A stretch of 64,000 nucleotides of DNA from Symsagittifera roscoffensis (GCF_963678635.1 NC_087062.1:17159789-17223788); one strand, 5' to 3'. Numbered from the stretch's first letter, positions 1-10,677 are shown. The notes: generated from the letters alone by a model not told the origin. Numbers and translations are program-made.

Positions 1-1338
1 AATATCGAACCCATCCAGTTTTTCAAACAACGTCTCTCGTAGAAAACAAACATTCTTTGGGTAAATGTTTTTGATTCGGTCCTTGCAACAGAGAAGATGG
101 CGGTTGAGTGGTCTGCTTTGTGGAAAAATTTATCGCAAGTTGGGCATCGGAAGCATTTGAAGAAATCGTTGATGTTATTGACGTAAATAATGTGGCTGTT
201 GTATCATAGACGTTTAAATTTATTCTCGTATTTACCGAATTTTCTCCGAGCTAGTTTTCCTACGAAGTTTCCGTCTTCAATGTCGATATCGTAGATAAAG
301 ATGTTTTTCTCTACTACATCTTCAACTATTGGTAGACTGTCCAACGAAACTCTACAAAATTGTTTCCGATCACCACCTGATTTTTTCAAGAAAAGCATTA
401 AAAATCATGGAGGTGGATGTTTCAAGGTAAGTTGTTCCATGTAAATGAACTGCAAGTGCTCGAAACAAACACAAATTTTCATTGTATGGTTGCTGGGTGT
501 GCGCATCGGAAATCAACCAATTAACCTGGTGATTCCTCAGAATTGGTTCAGGAATCACTGATCTGGACATCCTATGGGTAAGTTTTTCCGTTGGACAGCA
601 AAAATGTTCACATAAGTGATCAGCTTGAATCGCTATTTCGTTTTTTTTGTCTCTCCTGTGTACAAACTTCAATGATATCTTGCTTATAGACCTTGTTCTG
701 TATAGTTGTCATGTCTGCTTAGTACAAAGCAGTATAGATTTATTAAAGAGGGTGTTATTTTCATGAGCGTAGAAATAACGATATTCACCCGTTTCTATAT
801 TGCGTAACACAAATCCCAAAGCAATGTTGATTTTTGCTGCACAATCAAGTTTTTCAAAGAATTGATCCAGTTTTTCATTATCTAGATTAGGATCTAGTTT
901 TGAAAATTGTAAACTGAATACTTTGTGGCGTCCATTTTCTATCTCGGTGTCTGTCAAGAAGTGTTGGCAGGCATTCAACCCATCTCGTAGCTGATCACTA
1001 TCCTCCTCGTTTTTCAAGATTTTATTCAAATCAGCAACAGAATCACTCGTTTTCCTCGCCTTCAGACCGTGATCTTTCTTGCGATGTTGTTGAAATGAAT
1101 AATATCTTGGAAAATTTTTCTCACACGATACACACTTTGTTTACTTCGGTAGTGACTTTACGTGCTTCTTGCCCGTATGGAATTTCATATATTGCTTGTT
1201 GTAAGTGAAATAATTACCATCAGGACAAAAAAAAACTCCTCGCCCGCAAATTTTGCGGTGTCGAGCTGCATGCGCACTAACTTACATGTTTCAACAGTCC
1301 CCACACTGCACTTTCTCGTTTCTATTCAGCGATGGCAT
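1..1338 (-). pseudogene. Polinton B-family DNA polymerase, N-terminal part (broken)
   Basis: This is the N-terminal part of a Polinton protein-primed DNA polymerase gene, read leftwards off the window edge. The start is the ATG at 1338-1336. A Cys-x2-Cys pair (VQCGDC) follows, then stops, then a C2H2 finger at about 1050-1130 (CVSCEKNF with two downstream His). Frames at 1029-709, 672-370 and 398-204 continue the same protein. The middle one carries QPYNENLCLFRALAVHLHG, which resembles the Cys motif of OTU-type peptidases. A further Cys-x2-Cys (CFRCPTCDKFF) lies at about 120-170. The exonuclease and polymerase motifs would lie beyond position 1, so the assignment rests on the N-terminal architecture known for Polinton polymerases. 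Several frameshifts and stops make it a pseudogene. Confidence 0.7.
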
Positions 1339-2199
1339 CTAAAAAATGGAAAAATAATTGAGTCTCAATATAAAGGAATTGGTACTTGTTACATATCAAA
1401 ATGGCAGATTTAAAATGTCCCAAAAAAGTAACAAAATTATACTTACTTTGAATTGTTGAAAATTTTTGAAAAAAAAAGTCGAGTAGGTATACAAAGTATA
1501 GAGCGATTACTTTTAACGTAAAACAAAATCGGATTGATATGAGATTGTTTACTATTACTTAGTGAAAATCAACCAATCAGAACTGATTTATGTTTTAGTA
1601 TCACTGTATACTGGAAATCAACCAATCAGGATCCAGCATTGTCCAAAAAAGAACTGTTTATCTTTTTTTAAATATTTTAATCTATATTTGAAAAATATCT
1701 ATCAAAAACATTTGAATTTCCTCCAGTTACTTTACAAGAAAAAAGAAAAAATTCTAATTGATTTTCTTATTGAGGAAATAGATGTTGAATCCTACTTTTT
1801 CTATAATTTTTTGGACGTTTATATTGTCCAAAATAGAGTTCTCCGAGTAAGTAAAGTTCTGTTTAGGGAAACCTACTCAATCAAAGAGTTTACTTGCGTA
1901 TCAAAGCTTCAAACTTACGGCTGAATTTTACCTCACAAGGAATTTTTTTAAATTTATTTTAGAACATTTGAAGTTAATAAAAAAGTCGTACGATAATGTA
2001 TCAAAACTCTTTTTATCCCCTACCCGATACCAAAATATGTTAAAACTCCCCAGCAAAATTTTTTCTTCCTTCATTTCTTTAAGGAGTTTTAAAGCTCGAA
2101 ATCCTGTTTGATTCAGTTTGGAACCAGATTTCCAGAGATTTGTTTTGAAAAACTCATCAACTTTGAGTTATCTTCTCAAATCTACAAAAAAATCAAAGA
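1339..2199. other. AT-rich spacer upstream of the polymerase fragment
   Basis: No recognisable gene. A plus-strand open frame at 1562-1924 (120 codons) is rich in Lys, Phe, Tyr and Leu, as expected by chance in AT-rich DNA, and matches nothing I know. The phrase AACCAATCAG occurs twice close together at about 1568-1630, the only regulatory-looking detail (CCAAT-like). The stretch probably includes the promoter side of the minus-strand polymerase gene. Confidence 0.35.
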
Positions 2200-2378
2200 A
2201 CTTGACTAGCTCTCAACAATCAGCATTTTCTCATTAATTACATACAAAAAATTCAATAATCTTGATGAAAAAAATGCAGAGATGTCAACTTTATTAATTT
2301 TCTTTCTCTTGTTACCTATATCAGCAATATTTCTGTCTGAACTTGACTAGCTCTCAACAATCAGCAATTTCTCATTGA

Positions 2379-2930
2379 TTACATACAAAAGATTCGATTA
2401 TCTTGATGAAAAAAAATTGCAGAGATGTCAACTTTATTATTTTTCCTTCTCTTGTTACCTATATCAGCAATATTTCTTTCAACAATGTTACGCAATATAG
2501 AAACGGGAAGTTCTTTGTGTTCACCCGTTTCTATATTGCGTAACACGAATCCCAAAGCAATGTTGATTTTTGCTGCACAATCAAGTTTTTCAATGACTTG
2601 ATGCAGTTTTTCATTATCTAGATTAGGATCTAGTTTTGAAAATTGTAAACTGAATACTTTGTGGCGTCCATTTTCCATCTCGGTGTCTGTCAAGAAGTGT
2701 TGGGAGGCATTCAACCCATCTCGTAGCTGATCACTATCCTCCTCGTTTTTCAAGATTTTATTCAAATCAGCAACAGAATCACTCGTTTTCCTCGCCTTCA
2801 GACCGTGATCGTTCTTGCGATGGTAATGAAGTGAATAATATCTTGGAAAATTTTTCTCACACGATACACACTTTGTTGACTTTGGTAGTGACTTTACGTG
2901 CTTCTTGCCCGTATGGAATTTCTGAATGTT
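2379..2930 (-). pseudogene. Second partial copy of the Polinton polymerase N-terminus
   Basis: From about 2930 down to 2524 this repeats the segment at 1190-790 with few differences: the C2H2 finger region (CVSCEKNFPRYY), the DQLRDGLNA segment and the CAAKINIALGFVLRN segment. Here the codon that is a stop just before the finger in the first copy is open, so the frame reads further upstream (FHTGKKHVKSLPKS). After the GFVLRN segment the frame runs into a hairpin and then into repeat DNA, so the polymerase sequence ends abruptly. The 128-codon open frame therefore carries a C-terminus made of unrelated repeat sequence. It is a non-functional fragment. Confidence 0.7.
2487..2544. repeat. Perfect 21-bp inverted repeat (hairpin)
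   Basis: Arms 2487-2507 (GTTACGCAATATAGAAACGGG) and 2524-2544 are exact reverse complements separated by 16 bases. The right arm is ordinary polymerase sequence, also present at about 790-810 in the first copy. The left arm is therefore a fold-back copy of neighbouring sequence placed at the fragment edge. Confidence 0.95.
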
Positions 2931-3449
2931 GATGAAAAAAATTGCAGAGATGTCAACTTTATTAATTTTTTTCTCTCTTGTTACCTCTATATCAGCAATA
3001 TTTCTTTCTGAACTTGACTAGCTCTCAACAATCAGCAATTTCTCATTGATTACATACAAAAAATTCAATTATCTTGATGAAAAAAATTGCAGAGGTGTCA
3101 ACTTTATTAATTTTCTTTCTCTTGTTACCTACATCAACAATATTTCTTATTTTTACAGCAAACAACTGTTGGTCGTTTATTTTTGCGATTGCTTTTGTGT
3201 GTATTTTTACTTATTTGGAAGATTTAAGTCCTTAAAAGGAAAGCTTTTGTCTGATTGGATACGACAACTAGAACAAAAATGAACATTTTCGTAATTGGAA
3301 CAACAATGTCTAAACTGGGGCTTTGTTTACGATTGGACACAATTTTTATATAGGAATTTCATAAAAAGAAGCTAGAATCTGATTTGACACGACTACAATC
3401 CAAATAAGGAAAATCAATTCTGATTGGTTAAACCCACACATTCCAGTTG

Positions 3450-3660
3450 AAGGTACCCCTCACTCCTAACTGAAAACCCTTTTTTTTCAACTAAACCAAC
3501 GTCAACTACCTCCTCTCTCAGTTCTTAATACCCTAATTTCAACTTATCTTTCGTCAGCTACCCCCGCTCTCAGTTCGTTTTTGTTCTCTCAGCTCTAAAT
3601 ACCCTAATTTTAACTTATTTTTTGTCAGCTACCCCCTCTCTTAGCTCTTTCTTGTTTTTA
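3450..3660. repeat. CT-rich imperfect tandem repeat upstream of an unknown gene
   Basis: A unit of about 70 bp containing CTCTCAG, TACCCTAATTT(C/T)AACTTAT and GTCAGCTACCCC appears about three times (around 3475, 3516-3565 and 3588-3640), followed by AT-rich sequence and an ATG at 3687. Its position directly before an open frame makes it a candidate promoter or leader for that gene, but no defined element such as a TATA box is clear. Confidence 0.6.
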
Positions 3661-3686
3661 ATCTTTTACTCAATTTATTGCCCAAA

Positions 3687-4178
3687 ATGATCTTCTCAGT
3701 GCAAAACAGCAACCTCATGTACTCTGTAGGTTTTTCACGTGATTTAGTACATATTCAAGTTCGAGAACCGTTCTGTGGAGTTTTTCTGTTTCGAATGGAC
3801 ATCCCAATCCAAGTCTGGCTCATAGTGGAAGTGATGCAAAGGGATTTCAACGAGCATCATAAGATGCAAGTTCCAATCACAGAGAACCAACTTGGAACAA
3901 CGCAAATGATGGAAGAAGTGACTGAGCATATGGGAATGAACAACCCCGATATTTCTGACTCAAGATTTGTGGCTCAACCAGTCGACGACTTCCTCTTTCC
4001 TTGGGAGGAGGAGATGGGATCAACCGGATTTCCAATCACAATAGATGAAGATAAGGGTTTCTCAGAATCAATGGCACCTCCAACTCTGCAACAACCACCA
4101 GCAATGGAATCTCGTCCAGCTCTGCGTTGTATAAAGAACCTCCAGAACTCCTATGTGGCTCGACAGCTCTTTGATTAA
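3687..4178 (+). CDS. Unrecognised 163-residue acidic protein of Polinton copy A
   Basis: An uninterrupted frame, divergent from the polymerase gene. I take ATG 3687 as the start; the frame opens slightly earlier without an ATG. The protein has a mixed N-terminal half, then an acidic middle (FLFPWEEEMG, ITIDEDKGF), a Pro/Gln stretch (PPTLQQPPA) and a basic end (ALRCIKNLQNSYVARQLFD). I see no signal peptide, membrane segment or catalytic motif. Codon use and absence of stops over 490 bp in AT-rich DNA support a real gene. It lies within the Polinton left part, so it may be an accessory gene of that element, but a host origin is not excluded. No function is proposed. Confidence 0.5.
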   Translation: MIFSVQNSNLMYSVGFSRDLVHIQVREPFCGVFLFRMDIPIQVWLIVEVMQRDFNEHHKMQVPITENQLGTTQMMEEVTEHMGMNNPDISDSRFVAQPVDDFLFPWEEEMGSTGFPITIDEDKGFSESMAPPTLQQPPAMESRPALRCIKNLQNSYVARQLFD

Positions 4179-4429
4179 AAGTTTTTTGTAAAGAATTGTT
4201 GTTTGGTAATAACTTTTTTCTTTGTAATTAATTATTTTCTTAAATTTTGTTTTTTTTTATGAGAATAGATGAGGGGTTCAGAGTAAGTCATTGAAAAAAA
4301 AACGTAGAACTTTATTTAGCGTTCCGAACTCGCACGCATGTTAGGAAACTTGATTAGTTTTTGCTTCCATATTAGAAAAACACTAGAAAAATTGTACACA
4401 AGTTTTAAAAACCTGATGGTACACTGCAT

Positions 4430-4800
4430 GTTGTCAAAATAACTCAAACACTTTCCGCATTTTATTGAAAAAAGTGAAACACTTTCTGCATATTGTCAAA
4501 ACAAATTGAACAAATTTTCGCTTTTTTTAAAAAAAAACTGAAATACTTTTCGCATCTTGTCAAAAAAATTGAAACACTTTTCGCATTTTATTTATAAAAT
4601 CGAAAAAGTTTTTGCATCTTGTCAAAAAATATGAAACTCTCTTTGCATTTTGCTTAAACAAAGTGAAACACTTTTTGCATATTGTCAAAAAACTTTGAAA
4701 CATTTTTCGCATTTTGTCGAAAAAAATGAATCAATAGTCGCATCTTGTCAAAACAGTGAAACATTTTTTGCAACTTGTTAGAAAATTTAAAACGTGCTTT
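4430..4800. repeat. Degenerate minisatellite (TGAAACACTTTTTGCAT...TTGTCAAAA)
   Basis: About ten imperfect units of roughly 30-35 bp, each built from (T)GAAACACTTT(T)(T/C)GCAT followed by (C/A)TTGTCAAAA or a close variant, run from 4430 to 4800 and fade towards 4860. Units differ from each other at several positions, so the array is old. Nothing codes here. The surrounding 4179-5021 also lacks a gene. Confidence 0.75.
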
Positions 4801-5021
4801 GCAACTTCTTGAAAATCAAAAGAAACATTACATCTTTCTGACAAGTTTGAAATTTTCTTTTGCAAATTTCTTAGTAACGGAGTAACAGAGTTTTTTTATC
4901 TTTCTGAAAAACTTTAGTTATTTCGTAAGCATATGAGAAAAAATAGATGGATTATCAAAAACTTTTCATTGAAAAATTGACATGATCACTATTTATAAAT
5001 CCATAACCATCAATTAAACGG

Positions 5022-5638
5022 TCAATTTTTTAACAAATCAGGTTCATATTTTGAAGTTTCTACTTTACGAACTCTTTCCAGGAAAGTTGAACCGATTGTT
5101 TGAGTGGAAGTTAACTTCTGATTAGAACATAAATAATGTCGTTTCAATTTTTTGCGTAACAGTCTTTTCTTTTCAACATTTGTTATTTTTTCCGCTCTTT
5201 TCCATTTCAAATTGTGATGAACAGCGCGGTCAAGTTGGTTGAAAACTTCGCCAGTTGATGAAATAATATTCGAATAAAATCTGTATTTGAACAGAGTATA
5301 AAGTACATCGATAATTTGATATGTGGAATGAAAGTTACCCAATCGCTGTAAAAATTGATCGAAAGATGAACCAATCAGAAGAATGTGGAATTTACAGTTT
5401 TCCAAAGAATAGTATGAATTATTGGTGGAGACACAAAAACTATGGTGTTTTTCGTAAAATATATAGGAAACGGAAATAAATAAAGATTTTTCATTATAAT
5501 CTGAATAAAAGCTGGGAAAAGCTTTACACATAGTTGCAGCCATCTGGAACAATGATTTTTGTTGAGAATTGTGGGTTCATATAGAAAAACTAACACGTAC
5601 ACATTTCCATAATTGGAAACTTCACAGAAAAATTCCAT
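5022..5638 (-). CDS. Unrecognised protein, possibly two exons with a 59-bp intron
   Basis: The main frame runs from ATG 5543 to a stop at 5022 (about 173 codons), with a hydrophobic/aromatic N-terminal half and a basic C-terminal half (VEKKRLLRKKLKRHYLC). Just upstream an ATG at 5638 opens MEFFCEVSNYGN and is followed by GTGTACGTG and, 59 bp further, by TTGTTCCAG directly before the main ATG. Removing this GT-AG interval would join both in frame. That intron is inference from splice-like bases only. I do not recognise the protein; it has no obvious domain and may be a Polinton accessory gene or a host gene. Confidence 0.4.
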
Positions 5639-5789
5639 TTTAAATTTTACTTCCTTTTATGGTTAATTGAATGACTCATTTTGTTTACTTCCATTTTTAT
5701 TTAAATTCAAAATCAATTTCCTCTTTTCTCTTCATCTAATCAGTTTGCGCTTCAAAAATGTACTCAAGAAAAGATACTAGTCTCAATTA

Positions 5790-6343
5790 AAATAATTTCT
5801 CAAAAAAAGTCAAACAAAAACTGGGAGATTTGCTTGGTCGCAAACATCCTCCAAGCGGAAATTGTATTTTGAACCCTGCTTTCAACTATTCAAGAAAAAT
5901 GAATTAGGGCAACTTGAAAAGAGACAGCAAGAATATCCTGGTGAAAAAGAAGGAGAAGCAATCTCGGCAATCAGAAATACTGTTGGAACGAGACCAAGGT
6001 TCACGTTGCTGAGAACCTTGGTCTCGTTCCTAAATTGGAACTCACTTCTGACAAGGAGTCAACTATGGATCAGGAGCTTGCCAACTACAACAAAGTGTAT
6101 GACATAGCAACTCATAAAAGAAGACAAGTTTGTGTCACGATTAAGAAGTACAATGTTATCAAACCTCCCTACACTCAGATTCGACTCTTCACTGCAAAAG
6201 AGAACGAAGCAATGAAACAAGTTGCCTATGTCAACTATACTTTGAACAATTTCAAAGAACTGTCCCACCTTTTGGGAGACTTTATGTTTGTTGAGAGCTG
6301 TAATGTACATTATTTGTGTTATTTATGTTTTTTTGTCTTGTAA
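5790..6343 (+). pseudogene. Unrecognised Polinton-associated gene, frameshifted
   Basis: Coding-like sequence runs in three successive frames: 5790-5880 (KQKLGDLLGRKHPPSGN), about 5870-6000 (Lys/Glu rich, FKKNELGQLEKRQQEYPGEK) and 6012-6343 (ENLGLVPKLEL, then VCVTIKKYN and PPYTQIRLFTAKENEAMKQ). The last shift coincides with an 18-bp inverted duplication at 5985-6030, which also brings in a TGA. After about residue 85 of the last frame the sequence becomes hydrophobic and Cys rich, probably out of the true gene. The protein is unknown to me. It lies between the polymerase side and the exonuclease-like ORF of Polinton copy A. Confidence 0.4.
5985..6030. repeat. Perfect 18-bp inverted repeat (hairpin)
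   Basis: Arms 5985-6002 (GGAACGAGACCAAGGTTC) and 6013-6030 are exact reverse complements with a 10-base loop. The right arm fits the downstream reading frame, so the left arm looks like the inserted fold-back copy. It disrupts the gene. Confidence 0.95.
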
Positions 6344-6951
6344 TTTGAATTTTTATCCTCAAAATCACTTTTCTTTAGTATTCGGGTTGATCAGTATGAA
6401 TTGGAATATTGGTTTTTCAAGAAATATAATCTTAGAACTTCAAAATAAATTAGGAATTTTTCATATTGTTTTAGAAGACAAGTCCCAAAAAAAATTCACT
6501 AACAATTATAGAAAGACAAAATTTACCAAACTTGCAGAATTTGGACGTAGACTCACAAATATCTCATTTTAAGTGGACTCTGCATAATGGTAGAAAAAAA
6601 TTCACGTAGAATACCGGTCCAATACCAAAAAAAATATAACTTATAGAATATCGTAGAAATGGAAATCAATGTAAAAAACTCAATCTTTTAACTACAAAGA
6701 GAAGAATTTGATAAATTACTCGATATACTTCCTTCATTACTAGGCTATGTAGAGACCTTCAGAAAATCTTGTATCATTATTGTTGAATGCACTGTAGAAA
6801 ATAATCGTACAGATACAGAAAATCAATGAAATTCTAAGAGTTTTTGACATTATTAAGCAAGGTTTCTCATCAAATACAGAAAGAAAAAACTTTTTTCTGT
6901 ACCTGTATTGTTTAGGAAATACTTATAATACTTGGAAAAAATGGACCAAAA
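6344..6951. other. AT-rich spacer, no supported gene
   Basis: Only short frames dense in Lys, Asn, Ile and Phe are found (for example 6288-6572), as expected by chance. From about 6952 the DNA becomes homologous to the left edge of Polinton copy B at 53045, so this spacer is the last part present only in copy A. Confidence 0.4.
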
Positions 6952-7462
6952 TTTTCATTTTGGAGGACCAATTGGATATTAAAGTTCATGTATGGATTAC
7001 TTTTTTGCAAACTCCGAAAATTTTTAGACGACATGTAACTCTACATGACTCTGATGGATCTGTGAAATCCACTACAAAAAAAGATCCTGGGTATTGTTAT
7101 GTTGCACCTAGTCTACCCAGTTCATGCTTTCTTGGTCATGTGACTGGATTACTTTTCTGTTTTTTTGTTAAAATATTTGCTTCATCAATTTATGCAAGGT
7201 TCGATTGTTAATCAATTCAACCAACAAACTCCAGAGAAACCAGTTAACAGAATGAGTCTTGTTGTTTTGGATATTGAATGTATTGAAAACAATATAGTGA
7301 AAGAAGTAGGAGTTTATAAAGATAGACAAACTGTAGGATATTACTTTCTTCCTCCCAAAAAAATCAAACCAACATCCCAATCTTCTTGTTGTACAAAGCA
7401 TCTTCATGGAATCAGTTCGAGGAGTGGTTACGAAAAATATACTGAACTTGAAAAAACACTGA
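6952..7462 (+). pseudogene. Polinton exonuclease-like ORF, N-terminal half, cut by the LTR element
   Basis: The first 300 bp (6952-7251) match the 5' flank of the same gene in copy B (53045-53335). The ORF starts at ATG 7252 (MSLVVLDIECIENN) and runs to the retrotransposon edge at 7462. The DxE in LDIECI, followed by a Cys/His-containing region (SCCTKHLHG), resembles the first motif of DEDD-type exonucleases; that function is inference. The rest of the gene continues, with an overlap of about 125 bp, at 28442 on the other side of the retrotransposon. Confidence 0.65.
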
Positions 7463-8324
7463 ACAGCTCAACCTGCCGGCACAACACGAGAGTAGAATTA
7501 GAGGCGTTAGTGATTGAAAATTGTTGCAAAGGAAGATCAGAATATTCAAGAGTTTTTTATTTTCGAAAATTCGAATTGTGGCGTCACATTGAGAAATGCA
7601 AAAACGGCCATTTTGAGCCAAAAAGTGACGAAAAACAGAACAACAGCTGAAATAGTGAAAAACAGTCAACTGAGAAGGAGGAAAAAAACAAAGCCTCTAA
7701 TTGAGACAATCACGCACGATAAGACAGCTAATTAAAAACGACAGGCGGAAAAGAGGCCTCAGTGGGGAAGGAGTAAAGAGCAGTACCCTCCCGTGCCACG
7801 AAATGGGAGTAATAACGATGTTATCACGGAGAAATCACGGAAGCGGAGGCTCGGCGCACCAGAAACAGTACATGGTGAAGGACTATAGAGAACTGACTTT
7901 TTAGCTACTGTGATGCCATAAACGATTTGAATTAAAACCGGTATTATTTGATATTTTAGAATATGAGTAGCTAGATAGAGGAAAGGGTCAATCCATCTCT
8001 CCAATGGATTTAATAAAGAACTGTCACCAAAAAGGTAGTAAAATAGTATATTCGAGCAGTGTTTTTATTAGCAATCACGTAGTCTGAGGATCAGAGACCC
8101 AGCTATGTGGTTGTGTTCGCATGTAATCAAAAGCTGATTAAAAGTCGTTTGACTGATGGCCTGAAAATATAAACTTTTTACTTAGCCCTAAACAGACCAG
8201 AAAATCAACTGGCTAGGTCGAGACGGTGAAAAACGAGTAGAATTTAGTTAATTGACGCCTGCCAGTCGTTAATAGGTACTTTTTCTACGCTCCGTCACTG
8301 TGTAGTATTTGGGCGAATGTTACA
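7463..8324 (+). repeat. 5' LTR
   Basis: The sequence from ACAGCTCAACC to GGGCGAATGTTACA aligns along its whole length with 27598-28441, with scattered substitutions and small indels. It ends in CA; the start does not show a clear TG, so the left edge is uncertain by a few bases. A poly(A) signal AATAAA lies at 8012-8017; the matching place in the 3' LTR reads ATTATA. A related LTR is found inverted at 40363-41215. Confidence 0.85.
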
Positions 8325-8336
8325 TAGACGTTTTTA

Positions 8337-8354
8337 TGGCGCTCCTGGGTGGGC
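8337..8354 (+). other. Possible primer binding site
   Basis: TGGCGCTCCTGGGTGGGC begins 12 bases after the LTR end. Primer binding sites usually begin with TGG, complementary to the CCA end of a tRNA. I cannot name the tRNA, and the gap is longer than usual. Confidence 0.35.
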
Positions 8355-9929
8355 CTGTTAAAGGCATAAGACCATCATGATCAGCAAACGTTTCAGCGAC
8401 GAACCATCCGCTCCGGGCATATGCCCGAGTTTGAGTCCTTAATGACCTTTGTTGTACTAGGGGGAAGGTGGCGACCCTCCGCCTAGTACTAATTAGCTTT
8501 TTAACTTAGTTAAGACGGAAAGTTCCGGGGGCCGGAGTGTTTGGTGGGAAGTCTAGAGCCCGCTTATCCCAAGGTCCCGGGACCAAAAAAAAATAAAGAG
8601 AAAGCGTGAAACCAAACAAAAATAGTGTATAACTAAGAAAAAGCCAAGAACAAATTTATGTGAAAAGAAAAAAGTACAAAAAACAGTAAAAAATCCAAAA
8701 AAGACCAAAAACAATAAAAAACATAAAGTGACAGTTTATATATTAATTCCGGACGAGATGTGATCTGACCTTCCTATTTGTTGTTGTTTCAGGTTGATTT
8801 ATGTCATTTTTGATAGAAAGATTGGGTGTTTTGGTGGCGGTTTAGGTACCATCCCTTGAGTGTTATTTGAGTATTTAAGCACGTTAATGATGATTTTGGC
8901 GGTGACCGGAGGGTAGAGTGGCAAGCTGACCGACGTGTTCAAGACTCAACAGGGGCATCAGGGACAACATCCACAACGACTGTTTGTTATCGTTGACACA
9001 ATTTTGGTATTGTTCGGGTACTATTTCATTAAAATTTAAGTGGTGTGGTGCACAATTGACGCGGTCCGATTGCACCCACCATCGATTGCGAATTTCCGAG
9101 TTAAGGGTCTTAATTCGGGTATTTTGCTGCAAAGGAGGGTATAGTAATATTGATTTACCACTACTAGTAGATTATTATCCTTAGTATATATTACTTATCT
9201 CCTATTTAGACCCGAGAAACACCCCAATTTTGTCGAAAATTACTGATTTTCGACCAAACTGTCAAACCCCATAATTATAGATATCCAAGCTTTTCCGAAC
9301 AGCAAAAAGCTTTTAGACAGAGAGTTAGTACGTAGTTCGATACCCCTAACTAAAGAAACTGCGTGAAAAAGGACATAGCAAAAGTTGGAGAAAACAAAAT
9401 TTTTCGATCAAAATTTTGATAATTTTCCGAATTTTGTCAATCTGTTTTGAGGATCGAGTTGTTGAGTTTTTAGAGTTAAAGCAATGAACGTTTTTGCGTT
9501 AGGTTTGCGTTTTTGGTTACCAGAGAGATTTTTGAGTAACCTTCCGAATAGCTCCGTAGATCGAGCTAACGACTTAAAGATAGGAAAAGGAAGGAATCGG
9601 AGGGTCCAAATTTGATGGTTTTTGGCTAAATTTTTGTTTCCAGACCAATTTTGGTACATTTTTTGCATTATTCCAGTGCCGTACGGGGCTACTACGCTCG
9701 TTTCAAAAGCTTTTAGGGACTTTCACCGAGAATTGCGGAAAAAGTCTTTCAGAACCTATATAGGTGGTGAAAAAAGGCCAATTTGCCGAACGCGTTTTTG
9801 GCAAATTCTCAAAGACTAGCCAACCGATCGGAAAAGTTTTGGTAGCATAAGTCGACGTTTTTAACCACTTTTTTGGACCGCAACCTTTTTTGGGTTGATA
9901 ATTTCAGGAAAGAAACTTTTTTTTTAGAT

Positions 9930-10465
9930 TTTGTTGATTCGGAGGGTCCAAATTTGAGGGAACCCTCCGAGCGGCAGAAAATTTTACAAAACCACCATTT
10001 TATCTTACTGGGAAGGTTGACCGAGTCAGCCAACCTAGTTTGAAGTCAGTTAGACCACAACCGGAGGCTTTATAGCGGTAGAATAATCCGTTTTCTTGAT
10101 TTTTGGGAACCCTCCGAAGTAGCCCTCCGGAGTCAGCTAAGCCCCTTCGCAACCCTCCTTAGTGGAAATTTTCCACGAAATCCTCCGAAGAAGTTAAAAC
10201 AACCCCCCACAGAGAATTCAGAATGTTTTGACAGTTTTTGAGACTAGCTGGATACCCTCCTAAGTGAGATTTGAAAAATTTGGAATTTTGAAGGAACCCT
10301 CCGAAGTAACCCTCCGGAGCGCATTAAGCCTCTTATTGACCCTACTTAGTGAGTTTAAAGGGACCCTCCGAAGTCACTTGGGTGACTTAGATACCCTCCG
10401 AAGTAACCCACCTGAGCAAGCTAAGTGTCTTAACAACCCTCCGAAGTAACCCTCCGGAGTGACTT
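9930..10465. repeat. CCCTCCGAAGT / CCCTCCGGAG repeat field in the leader
   Basis: The phrase (A)ACCCTCCGAAGTAACCCTCCGGAG occurs complete or partial at about 9960, 10107, 10297, 10363, 10391 and 10434, usually followed by a GTGACTTAAG or AGCTAAG(C/T)(C/G) type tail. CTCCGGAG is a palindrome. The spacing is irregular, so this is a dispersed cluster rather than a strict tandem array. Confidence 0.7.
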
Positions 10466-10677
10466 AAGACCCTTAACTTAGGGGTATCTTCTGGGGGCAT
10501 TTTGAGCAATTAAAATTTCCATTAAGAGTCGGAATAAAAGGTCAACTACCAACGGGCGTGCTTATTCGGATTACAGGAGCCCATTTGACCCGGAAATTTT
10601 TGATCAACTTTGGATTCTAGATCGGGTCTATCAGAAGTACCCGAACAATTTTTTTTTCGATTGTTATTTTGGTTGTG

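Larger units (their letters stand above)
2200..3160. repeat. 141-bp tandem repeat units around a duplicated polymerase fragment
   Basis: A unit starting ACTTGACTAGCTCTCAACAA begins at 2200 and at 2341, exactly 141 bp apart, and again at 3012. A partial unit covers about 2928-3011. Each contains CAGAGATGTCAACTTTATTA and TATCAGCAATATTTCT. The second polymerase fragment (about 2480-2930) lies between two pairs of units. This suggests that the repeat and gene fragment were duplicated together or that the fragment was inserted into the array. Confidence 0.75.

Noticed and set aside
1562-1924. 120-codon plus-strand frame upstream of the polymerase fragment.
   Set aside because: Amino-acid composition (Lys, Phe, Tyr, Leu, Ile) is that of random AT-rich DNA.
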